Source: Deltaproteobacteria bacterium
GTDB lineage: Bacteria > Desulfobacterota > Desulfobacteria > Desulfobacterales > JAHEIW01
Reading direction: 5' to 3'
DNA length: 63,827 nucleotides
Assembly (NCBI GenBank): GCA_024639185.1
Contig: JAHEIW010000012.1
Coordinates: 1-63,827 of the forward strand
The translations under genes were made by a program, and so were the position numbers. The notes beneath the pieces were generated by a model, which saw only the letters and a program-made list of their open reading frames with translations, searched no databases and was not told the origin of the DNA. Positions 36,289 to 45,747 of the stretch are shown piece after piece. Position 1 is the stretch's first letter; every line of letters starts with the position of its first letter.

Positions 36289-36303
36289 AATTTATACCGC
36301 TTG
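36289..36303 (+). repeat. Solo end of the MITE-like element
   Basis: 15 bp (AATTTATACCGCTTG) identical to the left end of copy A with its two flanking bases. The rest of the element is absent. It touches the 3' end of the phosphatase gene. Confidence 0.5.
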
Positions 36304-36306
36304 AAC

Positions 36307-36966
36307 TCAGCCCAGACCCAGGTTTCGTCCCATGCCGTTTAGGTGCCCCACATCATTCCATCTTTCGATGACCCAGCGGGTTGTTCCGTAAAAGATGCCA
36401 TGCGTGACCATACTCAGGCTGGTATTGTTGGTCGTAAAGCAGCGTGGACGATCCAGCGGCAGACCTGCAACATAACGAAAAATGCTATCCAGAACCCCGC
36501 CGTGAATAACGAGCGCAATGTTGGTGCCGGCTCTCTGGTTCAGTAAATCGTGGATAAGTGAGACATTCCGCTCATAATGCTGTCGATGACTTTCACCCAT
36601 AGGGATCACATACTTTGGATCATTCTCATCTAACTTTTTTAAGATTTCATAATGTTTGGCCTTGATCTCAGGAACGGTCAACCCCTCAAGAACGCCATAA
36701 TTTCTCTCCCGGATGCGACGATCGGTTTCGACCGTATGGCCCGTGATACGGGCAATGATGGCCGCCGTCTTTTGAGCGCGTCCCAGATCGCTGCTGATCA
36801 GGGAATTGAATTCAAATGCTTTCAGCCGAAGACCCAGGGCCGTGGCTTGATCGCGACCGATGTCAGTGAGCGGGCTGTCTTCATGACCCTGGTAACGTTG
36901 TTCCGCATTCCATCGGGTTTCGCCGTGACGAATCGCCAGCAAAGTCGTTTTACGATGTGTTTTCAT
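36307..36966 (-). CDS. Histidine phosphatase family protein
   Basis: A 219-residue phosphatase of the phosphoglycerate mutase-like branch. The catalytic motif RHG is at 13-15 (AIRHGETRWN), the second arginine in SSDLGRAQKTA, the acid E in RERNYGVLEG, and the second histidine in VIHGGVLDS. Size and the conserved YQGHEDSPLT segment fit GpmB/CobC-type broad-range phosphatases; substrate unknown. It stands alone, with its 3' end beside a solo end of the MITE-like element. Confidence 0.9.
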   Translation of the reverse strand: MKTHRKTTLLAIRHGETRWNAEQRYQGHEDSPLTDIGRDQATALGLRLKAFEFNSLISSDLGRAQKTAAIIARITGHTVETDRRIRERNYGVLEGLTVPEIKAKHYEILKKLDENDPKYVIPMGESHRQHYERNVSLIHDLLNQRAGTNIALVIHGGVLDSIFRYVAGLPLDRPRCFTTNNTSLSMVTHGIFYGTTRWVIERWNDVGHLNGMGRNLGLG

Positions 36967-37189
36967 ACCTATTTTCCCTGTTTGATTATTGAGCCGATAT
37001 CCCGTACGGTGTCATTAATATTGTTCATCTTTGATGAGTTGTCATCTGAGCATGGACAAAATCACAGAACATGATAAGAGAACAAAGTTGTCTGGAAGGC
37101 TATTTAGGGTAATGAACTCATTTGAGTTTGACGATGATGGGTTGAATCCAAAGTGAAAGCAGAACCCAGTCGACGACGGAGGCGCGGAT

Positions 37190-38521
37190 TTGAAAGAATA
37201 CAGCAACAGCAGAATTAAACGGGTTTACACGATCCTGAGCGGGGATGACGAATTCGACCGGGCCTGCAAAATTATCCCGGATTCATTATGCACAAGCTTG
37301 CCGCTCAATTATGTTCTAAACGTTGTGAACGGGGCCGCATCCAAACTGGCGGAACAGGTGGCCAGCGCCAAAGTCGTCTTACCCTGGCTTTTGAGCACGA
37401 TGGGTGCTCCGGCGTATATTGTTGGTTTTTTGTTGCCGCTGCGTCAAGCCGGCACGCTCCTCCCCCAATTAGTAGTATCCGGGCAGATGCGGCGCTTTGA
37501 AGTCAGAAAATGGTTCTGGGTCCTGTCAGCCATCGTACAGGCCCTGATGCTGATGGGCATGATTGCTGCCGCCTTGACATTGCCGCCGCTGGCCGCAGGA
37601 GTGCTGGTTGCTGTATTTTTGCTCATTTTCAGCCTGGCCAGAGGCGTCGGCTCGTTATCCTTCCAGGATGTCACCGGCAAAACCATCCCCAAGGGCAGAC
37701 GGGGGCGCATGCTGGCCGCCCGCAGCATGCTCGGTGGCCTGTTGACCATTGCCGTCGGTTTCGGATTAAAGGCCGTAAAAAGCGGGGATGGCGGGACCAC
37801 TGCTGCACTCGTGCTTTTGTTCGGCGGTGCATTGCTATGGAGCATTGCGGCCCTGGCGTTTGCAGCGATTCGCGAAGACCCGGGGGCCACGGAAGGCGGC
37901 CGCAATGCGCTCAAAGAGGCTGCGGCAGGCTTGACTCTGTTAACGGGAAATCCCTGGTACCGGCGATACCTGGTGGCACGCACCGCACTGCTTTCGGTTG
38001 AAATCGCCGCTCCGTTTTACGTGCTCTATTTCAGGGAAATGCTGACGATCAAGGCGGGGGCTTTGGGCTTGATCGTCATAGCGGCTGGGGCAGCCGCCGC
38101 TTTGAGCAGTCCCGTCTGGGGGCGCTTTGCGGATCTATCCAGTCGCAAGGTGCTGGTTCTCGCAGGAATTATGGGTGCATTCACCGGTGTTGCCGCCCTT
38201 TTACTCGGCATTCTGCCTGCTTTTTTCCAGAATCCTTATGTGTATGGCGTTATATTCGTTCTGTTAGGATTTGCGGAAGCCGGGGTGTTGCTTGGGCGCA
38301 AGACATTTCTGATCGACCAGGTCGACCCGAAACAGCGTACCACCTACGTGGCATTCGCTAATACCGCCATGGGCGTTGTTACCTTGCTGTTCGGTTTTGC
38401 AGGAATTCTGGCCCAGGTTTACGGCATCCGGGTGCTGATTGTAATCCTCATTTTGTTTGGGCTTGCAGGCGCCGTTGTCAGCTTTTTCCTGCCGGAAACA
38501 TCAAGCGAAGTGGATGCCTGA
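37190..38521 (+). CDS. MFS transporter
   Basis: A 443-residue membrane protein with about 12 helices following an unusually long soluble N-terminus of roughly 50 residues. The gene uses a TTG start backed by a strong GGAGG site 7 bp upstream. MFS-type loops occur after helix 4 (TGKTIPKGRRGRMLAARSML) and helix 8 (WGRFADLSSRKVLVL). The pattern of the first half, with a gate-like QDVTGKTIPKGRRG, is like uncharacterised MFS proteins rather than sugar or drug families I can name. Single gene. Confidence 0.82.
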   Translation: MKEYSNSRIKRVYTILSGDDEFDRACKIIPDSLCTSLPLNYVLNVVNGAASKLAEQVASAKVVLPWLLSTMGAPAYIVGFLLPLRQAGTLLPQLVVSGQMRRFEVRKWFWVLSAIVQALMLMGMIAAALTLPPLAAGVLVAVFLLIFSLARGVGSLSFQDVTGKTIPKGRRGRMLAARSMLGGLLTIAVGFGLKAVKSGDGGTTAALVLLFGGALLWSIAALAFAAIREDPGATEGGRNALKEAAAGLTLLTGNPWYRRYLVARTALLSVEIAAPFYVLYFREMLTIKAGALGLIVIAAGAAAALSSPVWGRFADLSSRKVLVLAGIMGAFTGVAALLLGILPAFFQNPYVYGVIFVLLGFAEAGVLLGRKTFLIDQVDPKQRTTYVAFANTAMGVVTLLFGFAGILAQVYGIRVLIVILILFGLAGAVVSFFLPETSSEVDA

Positions 38522-38591
38522 GCAAATTGTCAACATCTGCCTATAAAGCCTCTCTGGTTTTGATAAAACATTTTAATCAAAAGGGCACAAA

Positions 38592-39845
38592 TTATTCCAT
38601 ATCCGCGATGAGCGCTTCGGCGGCACGCCTTCCCGAGACCAGGGCCCACTGTGTGGACGGCGCGCTGTGATATTCGCCGCAAACGTAAATTCCGCGCCCA
38701 ATTTTACCGGCGGAAACTGTGGGATTATGTATTGGCGGCACCTGATCGCAAAACGCATGCCGGATGCGATACATTTTGATCAGGCGCCAGCGATGAACCG
38801 CTGATCCGAACCAGCCGGTCAGCTGTCTTCTGACCTGGTCTTTTAGGTCGGCATCCTGTATATCTTGATTCTCGAGCACCACCACCGATATCAGCGCCTG
38901 TCCCGGCGGCGCGTAGGTCGGTGCCACCTGACTGGGTACGCTCAGGCTGTGGACCGGGCCGCCGCCATCCGCGTTGAGCACCAGAAAAGGCTCTTTAATC
39001 GGCGGGCGGTTGGCGCTAAAATACACGCAGGTCGCCGGTCTGGAGGCAATCTTTTCGCCGGTTCCCAGCAGGCGGGCGGCTTCAGGGCCGTCGGTGGCCA
39101 CCACCAGCGCCCGGGCCTTCCGCACTTCGCCGGATTCGAGACGGATCCGGCCCTCGCTCACAGATGCCACCCGCAGACCGAATTGGATCGCTTCTGCCGG
39201 AATTTGCGCAGCCAGCTGGCGAGGGATGGCCGCCATTCCCTCAGCCGGCAGGGTGGCATCGCCCCGCACAAACATGCGAAAAACAAACTGAAAAAAATTG
39301 CTGGACACGCGGATGTTCGGATCCAGACAGACCCCGCTGAAAAACGGTGTAAAAAACCGCAGGATCATGGTTTCGGAAAAGCCGGTGCTTCGCAGAAAGT
39401 CGCCGGTCAGCATATCCGGCTGCTGAAAAAGATCGGCCAGCGAGCCGCGACCGACCCGGCGGCTGAGTTGCACCAGTTTCAAACGATCGGAAAAGGTGCC
39501 AATCGGTGCCCGCAGGGTTTCTTTTAAATACTGCGGCATGCGCCGGGGGTCGGCCAGGCGATGAAATCGATTGTCTGCCCGAATGATGACACCGGGCGCA
39601 AAGCGGTGCAGCTTAAGGGGTTCGTAATCCAGCTGGCGTTGCGCTTCGGGATAGGCATCCTGCAGAACCTGAAAGCCGTGATCCAGCAAAAATCCATCGA
39701 TTTGATCGGTCTTCACGCGCCCGCCAATGCGGTCCGAAGCCTCCAGTATGTTAATGGGCATCCCGGCCCGGTGGAGTCGCCGGGCACAGCTCAGACCGGC
39801 AATTCCCGCTCCGACGATGATAACAATGTTATTATTGATCTTCAT
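38592..39845 (-). CDS. FAD-dependent amine oxidase/protoporphyrinogen oxidase-like protein
   Basis: A 417-residue flavoprotein. The FAD-binding motif IIVGAGIAGLSCARRL and the following ASDRIGGRVKTDQIDGF are typical of the amine oxidase/phytoene desaturase superfamily, and the C-terminus has the matching IYVCGEYHSAPSTQWALVSG. ATG 39845 is preferred; an earlier ATG at 39908 falls in the long palindrome upstream. The middle has LDHGFQVLQDAYPEAQRQL, common in bacterial members of unknown substrate. The promoter region is occupied by repeat element 1 (39885-40085). Confidence 0.87.
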   Translation of the reverse strand: MKINNNIVIIVGAGIAGLSCARRLHRAGMPINILEASDRIGGRVKTDQIDGFLLDHGFQVLQDAYPEAQRQLDYEPLKLHRFAPGVIIRADNRFHRLADPRRMPQYLKETLRAPIGTFSDRLKLVQLSRRVGRGSLADLFQQPDMLTGDFLRSTGFSETMILRFFTPFFSGVCLDPNIRVSSNFFQFVFRMFVRGDATLPAEGMAAIPRQLAAQIPAEAIQFGLRVASVSEGRIRLESGEVRKARALVVATDGPEAARLLGTGEKIASRPATCVYFSANRPPIKEPFLVLNADGGGPVHSLSVPSQVAPTYAPPGQALISVVVLENQDIQDADLKDQVRRQLTGWFGSAVHRWRLIKMYRIRHAFCDQVPPIHNPTVSAGKIGRGIYVCGEYHSAPSTQWALVSGRRAAEALIADME

Positions 39846-39884
39846 TCTAATTAATTGAGTGGGAGTTTTTCTTAGATTGACCGC

Positions 39885-40085
39885 GGAATGAAATATCAGC
39901 GACTTCATCGTGCAAACTCATGGTTAAAGGAGTGTAGCAAAAGAACAGAATTCAAATATAAAATAATAGGTTAGACGTAGAATTAAATTTGTATCCTTCC
40001 GTAGCTTTGGGGTTATCGCTGTTCTTTTGCAACGCTCCCTAAACCATTCAAACAGTGCACGATTTCGCTGCTGATAATTCATTCC
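39885..40085. repeat. Long-arm palindrome element 1
   Basis: About 200 bp with arms of about 65 bp: the left arm GGAATGAAATATCAGCGACT onward matches the reverse complement of the right end. The innermost part of each arm is perfect (GCAAAAGAACAG / CTGTTCTTTTGC) around an AT-rich centre. A related element lies at 41284-41487. Both flank the exonuclease gene. No ORF inside. Confidence 0.75.
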
Positions 40086-40214
40086 ACTATTATTGATAGT
40101 TAAAAAAAACTATCCGGCAATTCTATTACTTACTTCGCGACAGAGATATTGCAAAGACCCCATGGATAATTATGTTAACGAATGGTTAAAAATCAACGTG
40201 AAGGTGATCAGGCC

Positions 40215-41225
40215 ATGCCGAAACTGAACCTGCTCGAATTGACAGACGCCGGCCTCTACTGCCGGCCCGGTGATTTTTATATCGACCCCTGGCAGGCAGT
40301 CGGCCGCGCGGTCATCACCCATGCGCATGCCGACCATGCCCGTTCAGGTTGTGCCCGGTATCTGGCATCAACCGACAGTGAATCAATTTTACGATTGCGA
40401 CTGGGCGACGATATGCGGCAGCAGTCGGTGGCCTATGGCGAAACGGTGGCGCTCAACGGTGTCTCCATATCATTGCATCCGGCCGGACATGTTCTGGGAT
40501 CCGCCCAAATCAAAATCGAGAGACAGGGTGAGGTGTGGGTGGTCTCCGGTGATTATAAAATCGAGGCAGATAGCACCTGCAGACCATTTGAGCAGCTCAA
40601 ATGCCATACATTTGTGACCGAGTCGACCTTTGGCCTGCCGGTCTTCAAGTGGCGGCCGCAGGCTGATATTTTCGCCGATATCAACAGCTGGTGGCGGTCC
40701 AATCAGGCCCAGAAAAAAACCAGCATTTTATTTGCCTATTCATTGGGCAAGGCCCAGCGGGTCATTGCCGGCCTGGATGCCGCCCTCGGACAGATTTTTA
40801 CCCACGGCGCGGTTGAAAATGTCAATCAATGCTATCGACGGGCCGGCATCCGACTGCCGGCCACCCGCCACGTGGCCGGCGTGACGGATAAAAACGCTTT
40901 TAGGGGAGCGATGGTGGTGGCACCGCCCTCAGCCGATACGCCGGCATATACGAAACGATTTGCCAATGCCGGCAAGGCCTTCACGTCCGGCTGGATGCAA
41001 ATCCGGGGAATGCGCCGGCGGCGCAGCGTCGATCGCGGGTTTGTGCTCTCGGATCATGCCGATTGGAACGGCCTGATCAACACCATCATAGCCAGCGAGG
41101 CCGAGACTGTCTGGGTCACGCACGGCTACTCAGCCGAAGTGGTTCAGTACCTGCGGGAGCAGGGCCTGAATGCCCGTCAGGTCGAAACACAGTTCAGCAG
41201 CGGGATCGATCGCGCCGAGGCATAG
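40215..41225 (+). CDS. Ligase-associated DNA exonuclease (metallo-beta-lactamase/beta-CASP)
   Basis: A 336-residue nuclease of the metallo-beta-lactamase fold, like the SNM1/Artemis exonucleases. Metal-binding motif HAHADHARSG, then HPAGHVLGSAQ and VSGDYK, and the late VLSDHADWNGL. ATG 40215 is preferred over an earlier GTG-type start because AAGGTGATCAGG precedes it. It is the first gene of the ligase-associated repair cassette (exonuclease, ligase, helicase, PdeM) and is flanked on both sides by long palindrome repeats. It probably trims DNA ends before ligation; that is family knowledge. Confidence 0.92.
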   Translation: MPKLNLLELTDAGLYCRPGDFYIDPWQAVGRAVITHAHADHARSGCARYLASTDSESILRLRLGDDMRQQSVAYGETVALNGVSISLHPAGHVLGSAQIKIERQGEVWVVSGDYKIEADSTCRPFEQLKCHTFVTESTFGLPVFKWRPQADIFADINSWWRSNQAQKKTSILFAYSLGKAQRVIAGLDAALGQIFTHGAVENVNQCYRRAGIRLPATRHVAGVTDKNAFRGAMVVAPPSADTPAYTKRFANAGKAFTSGWMQIRGMRRRRSVDRGFVLSDHADWNGLINTIIASEAETVWVTHGYSAEVVQYLREQGLNARQVETQFSSGIDRAEA

Positions 41226-41283
41226 GCCATGCAGGCTTATGAATACTTGAGGGGTCGGCCCGCTTTTCCGATTGACCCGCTCC

Positions 41284-41487
41284 GTGAATAATCACTCGCG
41301 AAATCCGCGCAAACTCGCGGCATAAGGGCTCGGTGCAAAAGAACGGCAAAGGGATATTATAAATATAATCTAGATAAAAATTGCGCTATTCCGTGACTAC
41401 CGGCACTTCGCCGGCTCCTGTTCTTTTACAACCATCCCTAATGCACTCAGACAGTGCGCGATATTCGCGAGCGATCATCCATTCCGC
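41284..41487. repeat. Long-arm palindrome element 2
   Basis: About 204 bp. Arms begin CACTCGCGAAATCCGCGC on the left and match the reverse complement of GCGCGATATTCGCGAGCG on the right; the inner ends are TGCAAAAGAAC and GTTCTTTTACA. The AT-rich middle, with AATATAATC, resembles that of element 1. It fills most of the 323-bp gap between exonuclease and ligase and would insert a large hairpin into a common transcript. Confidence 0.75.
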
Positions 41488-41548
41488 TCCTTGAAAAATT
41501 TTGATTGAAAAACGCGATTACCCTTCAATAATGGAAACAGTATGCTTA

Positions 41549-43138
41549 ATGAAATTATTTGCGCAACTATACACGGCCCTGGATGAAACCACCCGGACTA
41601 ATGTGAAGGTGCAAGCCCTGGTAAACTATTTTCAGCAGGCGCCCCCGGAGGATGCCGTCTGGGCCATTCATTTTCTGATTGGCCGCAAACCGCGGCAGGT
41701 GGTCCCGACGCGCAAGCTCAAACGCTGGGCCGCACAATTGGCCGGCATCTCCGACTGGCTGTTTGATGCCTCCTATGACGTGGTGGGCGATCTGGCGGAA
41801 ACCATCACCCTGGTGTTGCCCCTGAGCACCCGGCTGCAAAACCGGCCCTTGCACGTCTGGATCGAGGACATCCTGTTACCTCTGCGGGGAGAAGACGAGA
41901 CGGTTCAGCAGCAGGCCATTACGGATGCCTGGCAGCAGCTGGACAACCCGCAGCGATTTGTATGCAACAAACTGATCACCGGAGCGTTTCGGGTGGGCGT
42001 TTCCCAGCGTTTGGTCACCCGGGCGCTATCTCAGATGAGCGGAATCGATGCCGCTGTGATTGCCCACCGTTTGATGGGCGAATGGACGCCCGACGCCGAA
42101 ACCTACCACCAGATTCTGTCGACCGATACGCGCGACAGCGATATCAGCCGACCCTATCCGTTTTATCTGGCCTACCCGCTCGATCAGGAAATCGCCGACC
42201 TGGGTGCCATCGAAGACTGGCAGGCGGAGTGGAAATGGGACGGCATTCGCGCCCAGGTCATCAAACGAGAGGGTCAGGTTTTTATCTGGTCCCGGGGGGA
42301 GGAATTGATCACCGCTAAATTTCCGGAAATCGTTCAGTCTGCTGAAAAACTGCCCGATGGAACCGTGCTGGATGGCGAAATTCTGGCCTGGCGAAACGAG
42401 CGGCCCTTGAACTTTTCAGAGCTTCAGCGCCGCATCGGCCGCAAAAACATCGGCCCCAAACTGCTCAAAGAGGTGCCGGTCATCCTGATGGCCTATGATA
42501 TCTTGGAAGTCGACGGTCATGATGTTCGCGAGCGCGCCCTCACGCAGCGTTTTGAGGCCCTGACCCACATTCTGACCGCTTTGCCGCGGGAGCGCATCCT
42601 TTTAATATCGCCGGTCACGGCCGGCAATTGGCAGCAACTGGCCCAAGCCAGGGCGCAGGCCCGCAGCCGGGGCGTCGAAGGGCTGATGCTCAAGCGGTTG
42701 TATTCTACCTACCGCGTGGGTCGCCGACGCGGTGACTGGTGGAAGTGGAAGGTGGATCCGCTGATGATCGATGCCGTCCTGCTTTACGCCCAGCGCGGCC
42801 ACGGGAGGCGATCCGGGCTCTATACCGATTACACTTTTGCGGTCTGGGATGCGGACAAACTGGTGCCGTTTGCCAAAGCCTATTCAGGGTTGACCGACGC
42901 GGAAATCCGGCAGGTGGACCGCTTCGTTCGCACCCACACCCTGGAGCGCTTCGGGCCGGTGCGCTCGGTTGAGCCTGAGCTGGTGTTTGAAATCGCCTTT
43001 GAAGATATTCGCCGGTCATCCCGACACAAATCCGGCATCGCTGTGCGATTTCCGCGCATATCGCGCTGGCGAACCGACAAAAAAATTCAGGATGCCGATT
43101 CGCTGCAAACCTTAACATCTTTGCTGACCGCTGCGTAG
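41549..43138 (+). CDS. ATP-dependent DNA ligase
   Basis: A 529-residue ATP-dependent ligase with an N-terminal helical DNA-binding domain (1-200), an adenylation domain with the active-site lysine K229 in EWKWDGIRAQ, and an OB domain ending near RFPRISRWRTDKK. Motifs III (AYDILEVDGHDVRE) and IV (VEGLMLKRLYSTYRVGRRRG) are clear. ATG 41549 gives the family-typical start MKLFAQLYTALDETT; earlier TTG or ATG codons are less likely. It lies 13 bp before the helicase gene and is part of the ligase-associated cassette for DNA repair. Confidence 0.94.
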   Translation: MKLFAQLYTALDETTRTNVKVQALVNYFQQAPPEDAVWAIHFLIGRKPRQVVPTRKLKRWAAQLAGISDWLFDASYDVVGDLAETITLVLPLSTRLQNRPLHVWIEDILLPLRGEDETVQQQAITDAWQQLDNPQRFVCNKLITGAFRVGVSQRLVTRALSQMSGIDAAVIAHRLMGEWTPDAETYHQILSTDTRDSDISRPYPFYLAYPLDQEIADLGAIEDWQAEWKWDGIRAQVIKREGQVFIWSRGEELITAKFPEIVQSAEKLPDGTVLDGEILAWRNERPLNFSELQRRIGRKNIGPKLLKEVPVILMAYDILEVDGHDVRERALTQRFEALTHILTALPRERILLISPVTAGNWQQLAQARAQARSRGVEGLMLKRLYSTYRVGRRRGDWWKWKVDPLMIDAVLLYAQRGHGRRSGLYTDYTFAVWDADKLVPFAKAYSGLTDAEIRQVDRFVRTHTLERFGPVRSVEPELVFEIAFEDIRRSSRHKSGIAVRFPRISRWRTDKKIQDADSLQTLTSLLTAA

Positions 43139-43151
43139 CGTTCGAGAACCA

Positions 43152-45671
43152 ATGACTGAACCACAGCAAACAGTTCCAAAGCGGTACCGCCCGGCACTTG
43201 ATCGGGTGACGCGCTGGTTTCATCTTAAAAAATGGCAGCCGTTCGATTTCCAGATACGGACCTGGAAAGCTTATCTGCAGGACCATAGCGGCTTGATCCA
43301 TGCGCCCACCGGTATCGGAAAAACCTACGCTGCATTTATGGGCCCATTGATTGAGGAATTGACCCAGCGGCGCAACAGCCGTACAGGCAAAGGGCGATCT
43401 GACCGCACACGGCAAAAGATGACGCCGTTAAAGATTCTGTGGCTGACCCCGCTGCGCGCATTGGCGGCCGATATTCTCGGAGCGTTGCGCGAACCGCTGA
43501 CGCATCTTGAGTGCGCCTGGACGGTGCAAACACGCACCGGTGATACGCCGGCCTCGGTGCGGGCCCGCCAGCAAAAGCAGTTGCCCACGGTATTGATCAC
43601 CACCCCGGAAAGCCTGTCCCTTTTGCTTTCATATGCCGGCGCTCAAAAAAGATTCAGTGCATTGGATGTCATTATCGTCGATGAATGGCATGAGCTGATG
43701 GGCAGCAAGCGCGGGGTTATGGCCCAACTGGCCATGGCCCGCCTGCACAGCTGGCGCCCACACCTGAAAATCTGGGGGCTATCGGCAACATTGGGCAACA
43801 CCGATACCGCCATGCAGGTATTGCTGGGTGCCCGGGCGGCGTCCGGGCGCAAGATACAGGGGCTGATGCCCAAGGAAATCGCCATTGAAAGTGTGGTGCC
43901 CGAGCACATCGAGCGTTTTCCATGGGCCGGGCACCTGGGGCTCAAGCTGTTGCCGCAGGTCATCCAGACGATCGCAGACGCCGGCAGCACCCTGGTGTTT
44001 ACCAATACGCGCTCACAAACCGAAATCTGGTACCAGGCCATACTGGAAGCCCGGCCCGGTTGGGCGGGTCGCATGGCCCTGCATCATGGCTCGCTGGACA
44101 AAAAAAAGCGCCGGTTTGTCGAAAGCCAGCTGCAGCACGCTCAACTCAAATGTGTCGTTTGCACCTCGAGTCTGGATCTGGGCGTCGATTTTTTACCGGT
44201 CGACCGCGTGATTCAGATCGGCAGCCCCAAAGGCGTTGCCCGCTTGATGCAGCGAGCCGGCCGCAGCGGGCATCAGCCGGGTGAACGCAGTCGCATCACT
44301 TGCGTGCCGACCAACGCGCTGGAGCTGGTTGAAATTGCCGCGGCCAGGCAGGCCATCGCCGAAGGCTGTATCGAGCAGCGTCACCCGGTGATCAATCCAC
44401 TGGATGTTTTATCCCAGCATTTGATCACCATTGCTTCCGGCGACGGATTTTCGGCCAATGACATTTACCGCGAAGTCAAAACGACCCATGCATTCAGTCA
44501 TTTAGCCCACGCTGAATTCAAGCGCGTGCTGGACTTTGTGACCCGTGGCGGGCCGACATTAAAAGCCTATCCCGAATATGCCCGCCTGATCCGCAAAAAC
44601 GGCAGCTATCAGGTGCGCACCAAAGAAATTCTTAAAAGGCATCGCATGAACATCGGCACCATCACCAGTGATGCCGCCATGGCCGTTAAGTATCGCAATG
44701 GACGGCGGCTGGGAACCATCGAAGAAAGCTTTGTTTCCCGGCTGAAAAAAGGAGACCATTTCATTTTTGCCGGCCACAAGCTGGAATTTGTCAGGATCAA
44801 GGACATGACGCTGCTGGTTAAAAAAGCGGGCCCGCATAAGGGACCGGTCCCCCATTGGATGGGGGGCCGCATGCCGCTGTCAAGCCAGCTGGCCTATGCG
44901 GTGCGTCTGCAAATGAAACGCGCCGGTCAACAGTGTTTTGACAGCAGCGAACTGGCCGCCGTCAAACCACTGCTGAAACTGCAGGCCCGGTGGTCGCTGC
45001 TTCCGGATGAAGACACACTGTTGATTGAGCGAATCAAGTCCCGTGATGGTTTTCATCTTTTCGTTTATCCCTTTGAAGGCCATCTGACACACGAGGGGCT
45101 GGCGGCGCTGCTGGCCTATCGCCTGACAAAACTCAAGCCGCTGACAATTTCCATGGCTGTCAATGACTACGGCTTTGAAATTCTATCAGATACAAGGATA
45201 CCGCTACAGCGATCGAACGCAAAAAAACTGTTGGCCACCGACAACCTGCTGGAAGACATTTTACAAAGTGTCAATGTATCGGAGATGGCCCGGCGGCAGT
45301 TTCGCGAAATTGCCAGAATTGCCGGATTGGTCTTTCAGGGATATCCCGGCAGACCAAAGAAAAACAGTCAAATTCAGGCATCCAGCAGCCTGATTTTCAA
45401 TGTTTTCAACCGCTATGACCCGGACAATTTTTTGGTGGCGCAGGCCAAGCGCGAAGTCCTGGAGAACCAGCTGGAGCATCAGCGCTTGATGGGCGCCCTG
45501 AACAAGATGTCTACAAGCCGAATCAGCATCGTCGATGCCCGGTATCCCACGCCGCTGGCATTTCCCATCATGGTCAATCGCTTGCGGGCCAGGGTCAGCT
45601 CGGAAAAATTGACCGATCGGGTTCGCAAAATGCAATTGCGGCTTGAATCGGCGGCAGATCGCGTGTCATAA
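43152..45671 (+). CDS. Ligase-associated DEXH-box helicase (Lhr-like)
   Basis: An 839-residue superfamily 2 helicase of the Lhr/ligase-associated class. Walker A APTGIGKTYA, motif II VDEWHE (DEXH), motif III LSATLG, motif VI QRAGRSGHQPG, followed by a winged-helix and the large C-terminal domain typical of Lhr-core proteins. It starts 13 bp after the ligase, so transcription is shared. It probably unwinds or threads DNA or RNA-DNA hybrids during repair. The length is normal for the family and no motif is missing. Confidence 0.94.
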   Translation: MTEPQQTVPKRYRPALDRVTRWFHLKKWQPFDFQIRTWKAYLQDHSGLIHAPTGIGKTYAAFMGPLIEELTQRRNSRTGKGRSDRTRQKMTPLKILWLTPLRALAADILGALREPLTHLECAWTVQTRTGDTPASVRARQQKQLPTVLITTPESLSLLLSYAGAQKRFSALDVIIVDEWHELMGSKRGVMAQLAMARLHSWRPHLKIWGLSATLGNTDTAMQVLLGARAASGRKIQGLMPKEIAIESVVPEHIERFPWAGHLGLKLLPQVIQTIADAGSTLVFTNTRSQTEIWYQAILEARPGWAGRMALHHGSLDKKKRRFVESQLQHAQLKCVVCTSSLDLGVDFLPVDRVIQIGSPKGVARLMQRAGRSGHQPGERSRITCVPTNALELVEIAAARQAIAEGCIEQRHPVINPLDVLSQHLITIASGDGFSANDIYREVKTTHAFSHLAHAEFKRVLDFVTRGGPTLKAYPEYARLIRKNGSYQVRTKEILKRHRMNIGTITSDAAMAVKYRNGRRLGTIEESFVSRLKKGDHFIFAGHKLEFVRIKDMTLLVKKAGPHKGPVPHWMGGRMPLSSQLAYAVRLQMKRAGQQCFDSSELAAVKPLLKLQARWSLLPDEDTLLIERIKSRDGFHLFVYPFEGHLTHEGLAALLAYRLTKLKPLTISMAVNDYGFEILSDTRIPLQRSNAKKLLATDNLLEDILQSVNVSEMARRQFREIARIAGLVFQGYPGRPKKNSQIQASSSLIFNVFNRYDPDNFLVAQAKREVLENQLEHQRLMGALNKMSTSRISIVDARYPTPLAFPIMVNRLRARVSSEKLTDRVRKMQLRLESAADRVS

Positions 45672-45747
45672 GCAGCGCGAAAACCGTTATGACCGTCGTG
45701 TGAATGAATGGGGTGTGTAAATGCATCGTATATTTTAAGATTGTGAA

